NCBI GenBank assembly: GCA_963855995.1
Contig: OY979723.1
Coordinates: forward strand, 8,189,013 to 8,253,012
Reading direction: 5' to 3'
Length of the DNA: 64,000 nucleotides
Source: Muricea muricata
Lineage: Eukaryota; Cnidaria; Anthozoa; Malacalcyonacea; Plexauridae
Shown: positions 44,462-55,048 of the stretch, piece after piece
Position numbering within the stretch: the first letter of the stretch is position 1
Layout of the letters: each line of letters opens with the position of its first letter
Made by a program: the position numbers and the translations under genes
The notes under the pieces: model-generated
The model's input: only the letters and a program-made list of their open reading frames with translations
Database searches by the model: none
What the model was told of the DNA's origin: nothing

Positions 44462-45083
44462 GGTGGCAGGTGGAAGGTGGAAGACGAGCCGCTCTTATGA
44501 CGTAATTTGTACTGCGGTAATGTAACCATTACAATTACTTAATGTAAGATATTTCAACATAGTTCGTGTCATGTGACTTATCTCACTTATGTTCGACCAT
44601 TGTTATTCGATATTTTGTGGACGCAAAGTGTAAATCGTAAAGGTAAGCAAAATTTTGCATTATTTTCTTCTCATTTTGTTCTTTTATTATTGTATTTTCT
44701 CGCCATTTCAAGACTCTTGTCGGAAAAAATATAAGTTTCGACGAGATTTATTATTTTGCGTACATATCTTGGAGCAAATTTGCTCGCACTGACGGGTATT
44801 TGTCAGGCACGTGTACGTGGTTCCACGGCGTGGTTCTTCGTGCACCCTATACTGGAAAAGTTGAGCCAGCCTTGCTGTAATATTGAGCCAGTCTTACTGG
44901 AAAAGTTGAGCCAGCTTTGCTGGAATATTGAGCCAGTCTTACTGGAAAATATAGACTACCTGCCAACTGCAGGTTATACAAATTTATTGACATTACAATA
45001 ACTTTTTGGCTACTAACAACTTTGAATATAGTATTCAATTTTATTAAGTATACTTATATATTTCTGTGTATTAGATTGCAAAT
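44462..45083 (+). promoter_or_regulatory. 5' leader of Helitron-type gene, copy 1
   Basis: Between the foldback and the first ATG. TGACGTAA (44498-44505) is a possible ATF/CREB-type site. AAAG followed by GTAAGC at 44643 is a good splice donor, and TTTCTGTGTATTAG ending at 45074 is a good acceptor nine bases before the ATG, so an untranslated-leader intron is likely. The intron contains about four copies of a 22-bp minisatellite (core TTGAGCCAG) at 44851-44950; the open frame across it is not a gene. Confidence 0.45.
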
Positions 45084-45553
45084 ATGGGAGTGACAATTGA
45101 AATATATCGATCACGAATGGGTTCTCATCACATTTTCATGGAAGGCCATAAAAGTAACTTTCAAGGTCAATTTTGGAATGAAATGCTGCTAAAATTTTAT
45201 ATTAGTTTACTTTTATCTCCAAACATTAAATTCAGGTTTGATACAATATGTAAAGAAAATGCACAGTATCCAGACAATGTTTATAACATTGGACAGTTGT
45301 TACTAAAGCTTTCCCAACTATTAATGATATTGTGGATTGCTCTTACACAATTCATGCTAGTTTTAACCAAGGTAACAATTTATTTGGATCGAATGCTGGA
45401 AAACAATGTGTGGCAATGTCATTAAGTGCAATTGTGTACAAAGAAATCAAATCAGTGAATATCTGGAACCAAACAACTCTAAACACAATCATGGTATGTG
45501 GAGATAATTTATACGGTGCAATCAAAGTATTAATAAGAACTATTTATCATTAA
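45084..45553 (+). pseudogene. Leader plus peptidase N-terminal part, copy 1 (2A motif deleted)
   Basis: Starts MGVTIEIYRSR as in the other copies. A 25-bp deletion at 45313/45314 removes exactly the codons of the 2A-like motif and shifts the frame, so the leader reads into an out-of-frame hydrophobic tail while the peptidase part continues from another frame (QGNNLFGSNAGKQC with the presumed nucleophile Cys). Two substitutions in the leader (Met for Ile, Ser for Pro) also distinguish this copy. Confidence 0.75.
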
Positions 45554-45558
45554 CTGAT

Positions 45559-46617
45559 GTGCCTGAGTTTGTTGACATGAACAATAACACTTTTCATTTG
45601 GAATATAGTGACCCCTTTTCAGGGGCATTACTTATGACTGTTAACAATTACCCTTTTGTTACCGTTGAGAATGCTTTACATGAAGTATTTCATTCTTTAA
45701 ATTATAAAAGTTGTTTATTAACCATTGGTGTGAATACTGTTGCTATCATGATGCCATTTCCTGATGTATTTAAAGTGTTTGATTCTCATTTAAGAGATCT
45801 TTCTGGTATGCCTAGTATGTTAGGATATTGTGTTCTTGTTTCAGTTGAAGGGATCCAGAATCTTGCTCAATATTTTCACTTCACATCTCACTGCAGTGCA
45901 TCAAATGATTACATTCTATTTGAATTAAAGGGTGTAAACTGTGTCAACATGATGGATGTTACCAATGATAATGTGAACCGAGAGTCTGTTGTGTCAGGTA
46001 ATTTAGAAAGTGTTGCTTCTTCTGGGAATAGAGAGCAAAGGTATGCCAAATTAAAACAGTATAATAATCTCAGAGAAATACAAAGACAAAATGAGTCTTC
46101 AGATAAAAATCACGCTCAACTGGAAAGAGAAAGACTTGCTAAAGCAAAAGATTTCAATAACCAGAGAAAAGTCCAAAGAGAAAATGAATCTCCTGAAGAA
46201 AAAAAAGCCCGGTTTGAAAAAGGGAAAGTCAAAGAAAAATGAATCTCCAGAATAAAGGGAGCAAAGACTTGCAAAAATGAGAGAGTATAATAACAGGAGA
46301 AGGACTCAAAGACAAAATGAATCTCCTGAAGAAAAAGAAGCCTGGCTTGAAAAATGACAATATCAAAAGGAAAAGTCAAAGAAAAATGAATCTGTAGAAC
46401 AAAGGGAGCAAAGACTTGTTAAATTGGAGAGTGTAATAACAGGAGAAGGACCCAAAGACAAAATGAATCTCCTGAAGAAAAAAAAGCTCGACTTGAAAAA
46501 GGGCATCTTCGAAAGAAATACTCAAAGAAAGATGCATCTCTAAAACAAAGGAAACAAAGACTTTCATTAAAGCAAAAAGAAAATATAGGTAATCATGAAT
46601 CTACTGATATACAAACC
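45559..46617 (+). pseudogene. Peptidase C-terminal half and charged linker, copy 1
   Basis: Same organisation as 52500-53558: a VFDSHLRD His/Asp motif, then NESPEE/RLAK-type repeats with stops and frameshifts. Differences are few, e.g. Met for Ile before MDV and a different codon pair near 46393. Confidence 0.75.
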
Positions 46618-47040
46618 TTGACTGAAAGTCTGATAAGAAACTTTCATGAATCTGTATCAACAGGACCACTGTATATTTGTACATGCTGTGATCATTTGTG
46701 GTATAAATATAGTGTTTCACCTGCTAATCAGTTAACATTGAAAAATCCCGATATGGTGAAGTATCTGCAAGACATAGTAAGTGTTGATAATGTTAAATGG
46801 GTTTGTCAAACGTGTAGCAGACACTTAAAAAAAGGAAAAGTCCCTCCTTGTGCAATTGTTAATGGAATGCGATTTCCAACCAGACCTAATTTTTTTGACC
46901 TTAATGAATTAGAATGTAGACTTATTGCTCCTCGATTGGCATTTCAAAAGATATACCAAGCCCCTAGTGGTGGGCAGTTAAAAATCAATGGTAATGTTGT
47001 AAATGTTCCAGCAGATGTTAATAGTACCGTTAATATGTGA
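46618..47040 (+). pseudogene. DUF6570-type domain, copy 1
   Basis: As in copy 2: CTCC and CQTC cysteine clusters, GGQ...VNVPADV motif, TGA stop at 47038-47040. Confidence 0.75.
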
Positions 47041-47739
47041 CCTCGTTTGGCAGATGATACAGGTACAATTAAGGTTCAGTTGAAAAGAAGATTGCGATAC
47101 AAAAGCTCTGCACTTTCATTAAACATAAGACCAAATAAAGTGATGCAAGCAGCTGCTTGGTTAGTGAATACAAGCCCTTTGTATCAAGATCAGGGAATTA
47201 CTATTGATGAAAATTGGTTGAGGGAGGTACAAGAATCCCTTGGTGAGACTGATAATACCTCCGTAATCTCAAATGACACAGACAGTCAAACTGTAGAAAA
47301 CTCTGTAGAGGATGAATGGAGCGAAGATGAAACAGAGCTACCAGCTGGTGTTACTGATACCATGTTGACTCCACCTGATTATGTGGATAATAGTGAAAGA
47401 CAACAAATTTACAATGTTGCACCTGGAGAAGGTAATACACCATTAAGTGTGTTTAGAGATCAGTACTGTGAGGAAATGGCTTACCCAGGAATATTTCTAG
47501 GGCAAAAGAGACCAGATGATAAGCAAAGGTTGAAAAGTGTTTATTACAGTGAAATTTGTAAGTCTGAACTACGAAGATCAGATGGACGAGCTGCTATGTG
47601 TGTGGAAAACATATTCTTTAAAGCTAAAAAGTTGCAGATAAAATTTTTGATTGGACAGTCGCAGATTGCTCTACGAAAGAACAAAATAGGGAATAGAACA
47701 TTGACTGCTGGCGAGTTAAAAACACCTGAAGGTCTATAA
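47041..47739 (+). pseudogene. Helitron Rep N-terminal region, part 1, copy 1
   Basis: Continues the same frame after the TGA (PRLADD...) to a TAA at 47737-47739. It appears the same as copy 2 except for a synonymous change at the last Leu codon. Confidence 0.7.
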
Positions 47740-48107
47740 AGTTTGATAAACCATGATGATGGTTTTAGATTCTTAAGGACTTTGAGAGGGTCACCTCCAT
47801 ATTTTGAAAGAGCAAAAAAGACTTGTTCGCTATGATTCGACAATTGGGACCTGCATCGCTATTATGTAGCTTTTCATCAGCAGAAACCAAGTGGAATCAT
47901 CTATTGAGAATTCTTGGTAACTTAATACATCACAAGAATTATAGTGAAGAAGAATTGAATAATCTTACCTGGGATGACAGATGTCGTCTTATTCAAAGTG
48001 ACCCAGTAACTTGTGCTAGACATATTGATTTCCAATTCAATACTTTCTTAAAAGATGTTTTAATGAGCGAACTTGCTCCTCTAGCAAAAGTAAAGGACTG
48101 GTTCTGA
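47740..48107 (+). pseudogene. Helitron-like N domain fragment, copy 1
   Basis: RGSPPYFE, then the A-run frameshift, then FAMIRQLGP through KDWF-stop at 48105-48107. The HUH nuclease motif is absent downstream. Confidence 0.7.
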
Positions 48108-49199
48108 ATGCAACTTTAACATTCAAAAATGTAATCGTCGTATTGGCGTTATACATACTGTTAGAAAATAGCTAATTTTGGTTCACGTCCTACACATTGG
48201 TTTATAGGCAAAGTCATTCCAAGTCTTTATTATTTACATTTCTCTCGAAATCATGCATAAAAATTGTTTCACAATTCTTGTGACCATCTCAACAATAACA
48301 ATTCACAAAAAATGTTTTTCAAGTCAGGGAAGCAGCCTGTTTAACCGTTAATTCATATTGCATTTTAAAGCCCTCATCCATGTTTGCAGAAGTCATTCAA
48401 AATAAGGCTTCCACAAATCCATATAAAATTTTCTGTTTGATTTTAGCGCTAGATTGACCTGAAGATGCTAAAGTACATATACTAACACAAATCTATGAGA
48501 TATGTTGCTAAATTTATAGTTTCTTTACCATTTCAGATTGCATTGGAGACGAGAACTAGAGGAGATTAAACCTCTTTAAGTTATCAATATGTTGATTTCA
48601 TATCGCATTGCGGCAAAATATTTATCCTAACATGAAAACTTGGAAATATCGGAACTTTCGCTGTAAACGTCGAAGTAATATTGATTTTTGAATTTTTTGA
48701 GATAGATAGATCCTTCTTTAACTAGGCCTGGGAGTGTTGTTCAATTTATCATTGTCAACGAATTAAGTTAAACAAACATTTAGTTTTAGCGAGATGCACG
48801 GGAAGATATATATCGTTTATCGAAACTTGGGATTATAGGAAATAATAAGGCCTAAAATTCTTAAAGTATGGGTAAAATGATGCTTTAGATTATAATGTAA
48901 ACGTAGCTAACTAACGTATATAAATGTATCATAAATTAACAAACGTATATAGATATTATCTGATTTGACGACTGCATCCCTAAAACCTATAGACTATTTA
49001 TATATATGGTACACTATGACCGCACAATGCTAGTATTGAATGCTAATATTGTTTAAACTTACCTTTTAAGTTAAGGACTTCTTAAGGATAGTTAAGAATA
49101 CCTAGTCATCGGTCAGGACATAATTGTATGTGCTTTCAGACAATCATGGTTACTGCGTATGTTTAGCAATTATTGGTGCAGGTGGCAGGCCAAGGGGCA
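48108..49199. other. 3' non-coding part of array unit, copy 1
   Basis: No gene. 48560-48900 is a copy of the diverged repeat seen at 36729-38470. A weak TTAAGGACTTCTTAA hairpin followed by CTAG occurs at 49070-49105. The end is rich in CAGGTGGCAGG repeats, which supply the 9-bp direct repeat flanking the foldback. Confidence 0.6.
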
Positions 49200-49208
49200 G
49201 GTGGCAGG

Positions 49209-51377
49209 AACATATGTGCAATATTTGTCTGCGCATGCGCGATCCTGATCACATGAAATAGCAAATGGCGGTTGTCAGATGAAATGGTGAGATTTCTCCA
49301 AATTTGGCGATAACAATGTGGTGATTTTTTGTGCGATCTGTCGGAATTCATCTGAATCCTAAACAGGTAAGAGTATTGTTCTATTTAAGTTTGATTTTAA
49401 TGTAATATTTATCTTCCTTGGCTTGAATTTTCATTGTTTACTAGTTGTTAACCGTGCCTTCGTAATTCCATCAAGTTGTTCGATTAAACCTAATACGGAG
49501 GTTATTTAGGTCGCCCGTCGTTGGCATAGTAGGTTTTTTAACTAAACATGTTTAATCTGTCTATATCTTGGTATAACCGATCTCAGGAATAACCGATCAC
49601 CAATTTATTATCATTATTTGGCCATCACTTTGTGCATGCACATTGAAAGCAGCATTACATGGCATTAGTGATTCATTTTTTCACAAAACGTAGTTTACTA
49701 CCACATAGTTGTGTGCCAAGTACCCGTAAGGATACTATGAGATATTTTAAATTGAAATAATCTATGATCTTCATTACATTTTCAATTTTATTGACTTCAT
49801 ACAATACCTGTGGATAGAACCTCAAACCCAGCGCAACACATGGGACTTATTTGTGTGTGTGGGTAAAAAAAATAAAAAATGAGTCATGGAAACCTCTTTA
49901 TATTTTGTATATTTATTATTTTTGATTTCACGGAGAAAAGAAAGTAAAGTTCCACAATAAAAAAATTGGGGAAAGGATAGTCATGTACTTGTGTGTTTGA
50001 TAGTAACATGATAAAGAATAATATTTATTCCAATTTTGATTCACTTTATGATTGAATTTTTTTTATTACAACAACAGGTTATTCTATTATGTCTAATTTA
50101 CCGCATTTAATGTTTTAGCTAGGAACTTTAATGACAAAAATTTTTGCTATAGTTATTATTCCTTATTATAAGTGACTTACTCAAGGATTCAAATGATTGT
50201 TTTGTTCAGTAAATGTGGATTATTTAAGAAACTGTTCATAGAAACCACACTAAAAGAGCAAATGTTTTTCCTTATCATTTGTTCAATGTTTAGCAACCGC
50301 TTAGTCTATTAAAAAAATTGGGAAAACACGCCAATTTTGAATTGGTTCCAACATAGTTAGTATTATACTTTTTATGTACCATTTGGTCTCAAGATATATA
50401 AACATGTTTAGCATAGTTGATTCAACAACTTTTCTTTATTCAATAGACTCCACGTCAAGGTCATTTGTGAGATATTTGTGAATTCAAACGTCTTGTTCCA
50501 ATCTCGTTTCAGTGTTGTTTCTATGAGCAGTTTCTTAAATAATCAAACAGACAAGTACATGTCTGGCCAATAGACTGGTGACACGAATGTGCTAAAACTA
50601 TCCTTTCCCCAATTTTTTTATGGTGGAACTTTACTTTCTTTTCTCCGTGAAATCAAAAATGATAAATATACAAAATATAAAGAGGTTTCCATGACTCATT
50701 TTTTATTTTTTTTACCCACACACACAAATAAGTCCCATGTGTTGCACTGGGTTTGAGGTTCTATCCACAGGTATTGTATGAAGTCAATAAAATTGAAAAT
50801 GTAATGAAGATCATAGATTATTTCAATTTAAAATATCTCATAGTATCCTTACGGGTACTTGGCACACAACTATGTGGTAGTAAACTACGTTTTGTGAAAA
50901 AAATGAATCACTAATGCCATGTAGTTCTTGTATTATCTGCTTTCAATGTGCATGCACTAATTGATGGCCAAATAATGATAATAAATTGGTGATCGGTTAT
51001 TCCTGAGATCGGTTATACCAAGATATAGACAGATTAAGCATGTTTAGTTAAAAACCTACTATGCCAACGACGGACGACCTAAATAACCGCCGTATTAGGT
51101 TTAATCGAACAACTTGATGGAGTTACGAAGGCACGGTTAACAACTAGTAAACAATGAAAATTCAAGCCAAGGAAGATAAATATTACATTAAAATCAAACT
51201 TAAATAAAACAATACTCTTGCCTGTTTAGGATTCAGACGAATTCCGACAGATCGCACAAAAAATCACCACATTGTTATCGCCAAATTTGGAGAAATCTCA
51301 CCATTTCATCTGACAACCGCCATTTGCTATTTCATGTGATCAGAATCGCGCATGCGCAGACAAATTGCACATATGTT
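49209..51377. mobile_element. Foldback (MULE/FB-like) in array copy 2, 9-bp duplication
   Basis: Complete 2,169-bp element. AACATATGTGC at the left and GCACATATGTT at the right are perfect ends. GGTGGCAGG stands directly outside both (49200-49208 and 51378-51386). Arms are about 770 bp and include the GCGCATGCGC palindrome. Nine-base target duplications with long terminal repeats are typical of Mutator-like elements, including Drosophila Foldback. No transposase is visible. Because the host sequence already contains tandem CAGGTGGCAGG, part of the direct repeat could predate insertion. Confidence 0.8.
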
Positions 51378-51999
51378 GGTGGCAGGTGGAAGGTGGAAGA
51401 CGAGCCGCTCTTATGACGTAATTTGTACTGCGGTAATGTAACCATTACAATTACTTAATGTAAGATATTTCAACATAGTTCGTGTCATGTGACTTATCTC
51501 ACTTATGCTCGACCATTGTTATTCGATATTTTGTGGACGCAAAGTGTAAATCGTAAAGGTAAGCAAAATTTTGCATCATTTTCTTCTCATTTTGTTCTTT
51601 TATTATTGTATTTTCTCGCCATTTCAAGACTCTTGTCGGAAAAAATATAAGTTTCGACGAGATTTATTATTTTGCGTACATATCTTGGAGCAAATTTGCT
51701 CGCACTGACGGGTATTTGTCAGGCACGTGTACGTGGTTCCACGGCGTGGTTCTTCGTGCACCCTATACTGGAAAAGTTGAGCCAGCCTTGCTGTAATATT
51801 GAGCCAGTCTTACTGGAAAAGTTGAGCCAGCTTTGCTGGAATATTGAGCCAGTCTTACTGGAAAATATAGACTACCTGCCAACTGCAGGTTATACAAATT
51901 TATTGACATTACAATAACTTTTTGGCTACTAACAACTTTGAATATAGTATTCAATTTTATTAAGTATACTTATATATTTCTGTGTATTAGATTGCAAAT
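51378..51999 (+). promoter_or_regulatory. 5' leader of Helitron-type gene, copy 2
   Basis: Same features as copy 1: TGACGTAA near 51414, donor GTAAGC at 51559, acceptor TATTAG ending at 51990, and the 22-bp minisatellite at 51767-51866 inside the presumed intron. Confidence 0.45.
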
Positions 52000-52494
52000 A
52001 TGGGAGTGACAATTGAAATATATCGATCACGAATTGGTTCTCATCACATTTTCATGGAAGGCCATAAAAGTAACTTTCAAGGTCAATTTTGGAATGAAAT
52101 GCTGCTAAAATTTTATATTAGTTTACTTTTACCTCCAAACATTAAATTCAGGTTTGATACAATATGTAAAGAAAATGCACAGTATCCAGACAATGTTTAT
52201 AACATTGGACAGTTGTTACTAAAGCTTTCAAATGATGTGGAAGAAAACCCTGGCCCAACTATTAATGATATTGTGGATTGCTCTTACACAATTCATGCTA
52301 GTTTTAACCAAGGTAACAATTTATTTGGATCGAATGCTGGAAAACAATGTGTGGCAATGTCATTAAGTGCAATTGTGTACAAAGAAATCAAATCAGTGAA
52401 TATCTGGAACCAAACAACTCTAAACACAATCATGGTATGTGGAGATAATTTATACGGTGCAATCAAAGTATTAATAAGAACTATTTATCATTAA
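52000..52494 (+). pseudogene. Leader with 2A-like motif and peptidase N-terminal part, copy 2
   Basis: A 164-codon frame. Residues 1-78 are a leader (MGVTIEIYRSR, a hydrophobic KFYISLLL stretch). Residues 79-86 are DVEENPGP, matching the 2A consensus D-V/I-E-x-N-P-G-P that makes ribosomes skip the Gly-Pro bond, here Gly85-Pro86. The downstream product would begin with Pro and enter a cysteine-peptidase domain with QGN..FG.NAGKQC; Cys117 is the probable nucleophile. The pattern (GxQC, later GDNLY, later FDSH) resembles transposon-borne OTU or herpesvirus-tegument-type (C76) proteases; I cannot separate the two by eye. The frame ends in TAA at 52492-52494 because of a frameshift near 52475-52490 shared by all copies. 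Confidence 0.75.
52234..52257 (+). other. 2A-like ribosome-skipping motif, copy 2
   Basis: Eight codons DVEENPGP, preceded by a leucine-rich LLLKLSN stretch as is usual for functional 2A sequences. It is present here and at 59174-59197, and deleted in copy 1. Confidence 0.8.
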
Positions 52495-52499
52495 CTGAT

Positions 52500-53558
52500 G
52501 TGCCTGAGTTTGTTGATATGAACAATAACACTTTTCATTTGGAATATAGTGACCCCTTTTCAGGGGCATTACTTATGACTGTTAACAATTACCCTTTTGT
52601 TACCGTTGAGAATGCTTTACATGAAGTATTTCATTCTTTAAATTATAAAAGTTGTTTATTAACCATTGGTGTGAATACTGTTGCTATCATGATGCCATTT
52701 CCTGATGTATTTAAAGTGTTTGATTCTCATTTAAGAGATCTTTCTGGTATGCCTAGTATGTTAGGATATTGTGTTCTTGTTTCAGTTGAAGGGATCCAGA
52801 ATCTTGCTCAATATTTTCACTTCACATCTCACTGCAGTGCATCAAATGATTACATTCTATTTGAATTAAAGGGTGTAAACTGTGTCAACATAATGGATGT
52901 TACCAATGATAATGTGAACCGAGAGTCTGTTGTGTCAGGTAATTTAGAAAGTGTTGCTTCTTCTGGGAATAGAGAGCAAAGGTATGCCAAATTAAAACAG
53001 TATAATAATCTCAGAGAAATACAAAGACAAAATGAGTCTTCAGATAAAAATCACGCTCAACTGGAAAGAGAAAGACTTGCTAAAGCAAAAGATTTCAATA
53101 ACCAGAGAAAAGTCCAAAGAGAAAATGAATCTCCTGAAGAAAAAAAAGCCCGGTTTGAAAAAGGGAAAGTCAAAGAAAAATGAATCTCCAGAATAAAGGG
53201 AGCAAAGACTTGCAAAAATGAGAGAGTATAATAACAGGAGAAGGACTCAAAGACAAAATGAATCTCCTGAAGAAAAAGAAGCCTGGCTTGAAAAATGACA
53301 ATATCAAAAGGAAAAGTCAAAGAAAAATGAATCTCCAGAACAAAGGGAGCAAAGACTTGTTAAATTGGAGAGTGTAATAACAGGAGAAGGACCCAAAGAC
53401 AAAATGAATCTCCTGAAGAAAAAAAAGCTCGACTTGAAAAAGGGCATCTTCGAAAGAAATACTCAAAGAAAGATGCATCTCTAAAACAAAGGAAACAAAG
53501 ACTTTCATTAAAGCAAAAAGAAAATATAGGTAATCATGAATCTACTGATATACAAACC
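52500..53558 (+). pseudogene. Peptidase C-terminal half and charged repeat linker, copy 2
   Basis: Resumes the peptidase as DVPEFVDM, one frame away from the preceding part; its first in-frame codon is GTG, so this is a continuation and not a start. VFDSHLRDLSG.P (Asp75, His77) matches the conserved D-S-H catalytic motif of these proteases, followed by YCVLVSVEG. From about residue 150 it becomes a linker of repeats such as QRQNESSD.N.AQLERERLAKAKDFNN and NESPEEKKARFEKG. This type of charged repeat is common between protease and Rep parts in Helitron-type proteins. The open frame stops at 53183; repeats continue to 53558 with further stops and frame changes. Confidence 0.75.
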
Positions 53559-53981
53559 TTGACTGAAAGTCTGATAAGAAACTTTCATGAATCTGTATCA
53601 ACAGGACCACTGTATATTTGTACATGCTGTGATCATTTGTGGTATAAATATAGTGTTTCACCTGCTAATCAGTTAACATTGAAAAATCCCGATATGGTGA
53701 AGTATCTGCAAGACATAGTAAGTGTTGATAATGTTAAATGGGTTTGTCAAACGTGTAGCAGACACTTAAAAAAAGGAAAAGTCCCTCCTTGTGCAATTGT
53801 TAATGGAATGCGATTTCCAACCAGACCTAATTTTTTTGACCTTAATGAATTAGAATGTAGACTTATTGCTCCTCGATTGGCATTTCAAAAGATATACCAA
53901 GCCCCTAGTGGTGGGCAGTTAAAAATCAATGGTAATGTTGTAAATGTTCCAGCAGATGTTAATAGTACCGTTAATATGTGA
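53559..53981 (+). pseudogene. DUF6570-type Cys-rich domain of Helitron-type protein, copy 2
   Basis: 140 codons beginning at a non-ATG codon (TTG), so a continuation. Features: FH.SV.TGPLYIC-x-CC (Cys21, 23, 24), VC-x2-C (Cys63, 66) and L.KG.VP, then FDLNELECRLIAPRLAFQKIY, SGGQ and VNVPADV. This order is characteristic of the domain preceding the Helitron Rep region. A TGA (53979-53981) interrupts exactly where the family continues with a hydrophobic residue and PR. Confidence 0.8.
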
Positions 53982-54680
53982 CCTCGTTTGGCAGATGATA
54001 CAGGTACAATTAAGGTTCAGTTGAAAAGAAGATTGCGATACAAAAGCTCTGCACTTTCATTAAACATAAGACCAAATAAAGTGATGCAAGCAGCTGCTTG
54101 GTTAGTGAATACAAGCCCTTTGTATCAAGATCAGGGAATTACTATTGATGAAAATTGGTTGAGGGAGGTACAAGAATCCCTTGGTGAGACTGATAATACC
54201 TCCGTAATCTCAAATGACACAGACAGTCAAACTGTAGAAAACTCTGTAGAGGATGAATGGAGCGAAGATGAAACAGAGCTACCAGCTGGTGTTACTGATA
54301 CCATGTTGACTCCACCTGATTATGTGGATAATAGTGAAAGACAACAAATTTACAATGTTGCACCTGGAGAAGGTAATACACCATTAAGTGTGTTTAGAGA
54401 TCAGTACTGTGAGGAAATGGCTTACCCAGGAATATTTCTAGGGCAAAAGAGACCAGATGATAAGCAAAGGTTGAAAAGTGTTTATTACAGTGAAATTTGT
54501 AAGTCTGAACTACGAAGATCAGATGGACGAGCTGCTATGTGTGTGGAAAACATATTCTTTAAAGCTAAAAAGTTGCAGATAAAATTTTTGATTGGACAGT
54601 CGCAGATTGCTCTACGAAAGAACAAAATAGGGAATAGAACATTGACTGCTGGCGAGTTAAAAACACCTGAAGGTTTATAA
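53982..54680 (+). pseudogene. Helitron Rep N-terminal region, part 1, copy 2
   Basis: Directly continues the previous frame (PRLADD), through RPNKVMQAAAWLVNTSPLYQD, an acidic low-complexity tract (residues about 65-105), then PGEGN.P.S.FRDQYCEE.AYP, a typical entry into the Helitron-like N domain. The frame ends at TAA 54678-54680. As with the other parts there is no independent start codon. Confidence 0.75.
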
Positions 54681-55048
54681 AGTTTGATAAACCATGATGA
54701 TGGTTTTAGATTCTTAAGGACTTTGAGAGGGTCACCTCCATATTTTGAAAGAGCAAAAAAGACTTGTTCGCTATGATTCGACAATTGGGACCTGCATCGC
54801 TATTATGTAGCTTTTCATCAGCAGAAACCAAGTGGAATCATCTATTGAGAATTCTTGGTAACTTAATACATCACAAGAATTATAGTGAAGAAGAATTGAA
54901 TAATCTTACCTGGGATGACAGATGTCGTCTTATTCAAAGTGACCCAGTAACTTGTGCTAGACATATTGATTTCCAATTCAATACTTTCTTAAAAGATGTT
55001 TTAATGAGCGAACTTGCTCCTCTAGCAAAAGTAAAGGACTGGTTCTGA
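54681..55048 (+). pseudogene. Helitron-like N domain fragment, copy 2
   Basis: After the TAA the same frame reads DGFRFLRTLRGSPPYFE. A one-base loss in an A6 run (about 54753-54758) shifts it to FAMIRQLGP and FSSAETKWN..L, then DPVTCARHIDFQFNTF and KDWF-stop at 55048. In intact Helitrons the HUH nuclease motif and a PIF1-like helicase follow. Neither is visible in any frame downstream, so the element lost its replication and nicking functions by truncation. Confidence 0.75.

Noticed and set aside
44756-45001. 81-codon frame repeated in each array unit
   Set aside because: It spans the leader intron and its 22-bp minisatellite, and the repeats explain its repetitive translation.
46116-46567. 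Minus-strand frames rich in Phe/Leu opposite the linker
   Set aside because: They are the reverse reading of Glu/Lys-rich linker repeats; such shadows are expected.
49070-49110. Hairpin plus CTAG as a Helitron 3' terminus
   Set aside because: The stem is only about 5 bp and AT-rich, a 15-bp insertion lies between hairpin and CTAG in copy 3, and no matching 5' TC end or empty site is visible.
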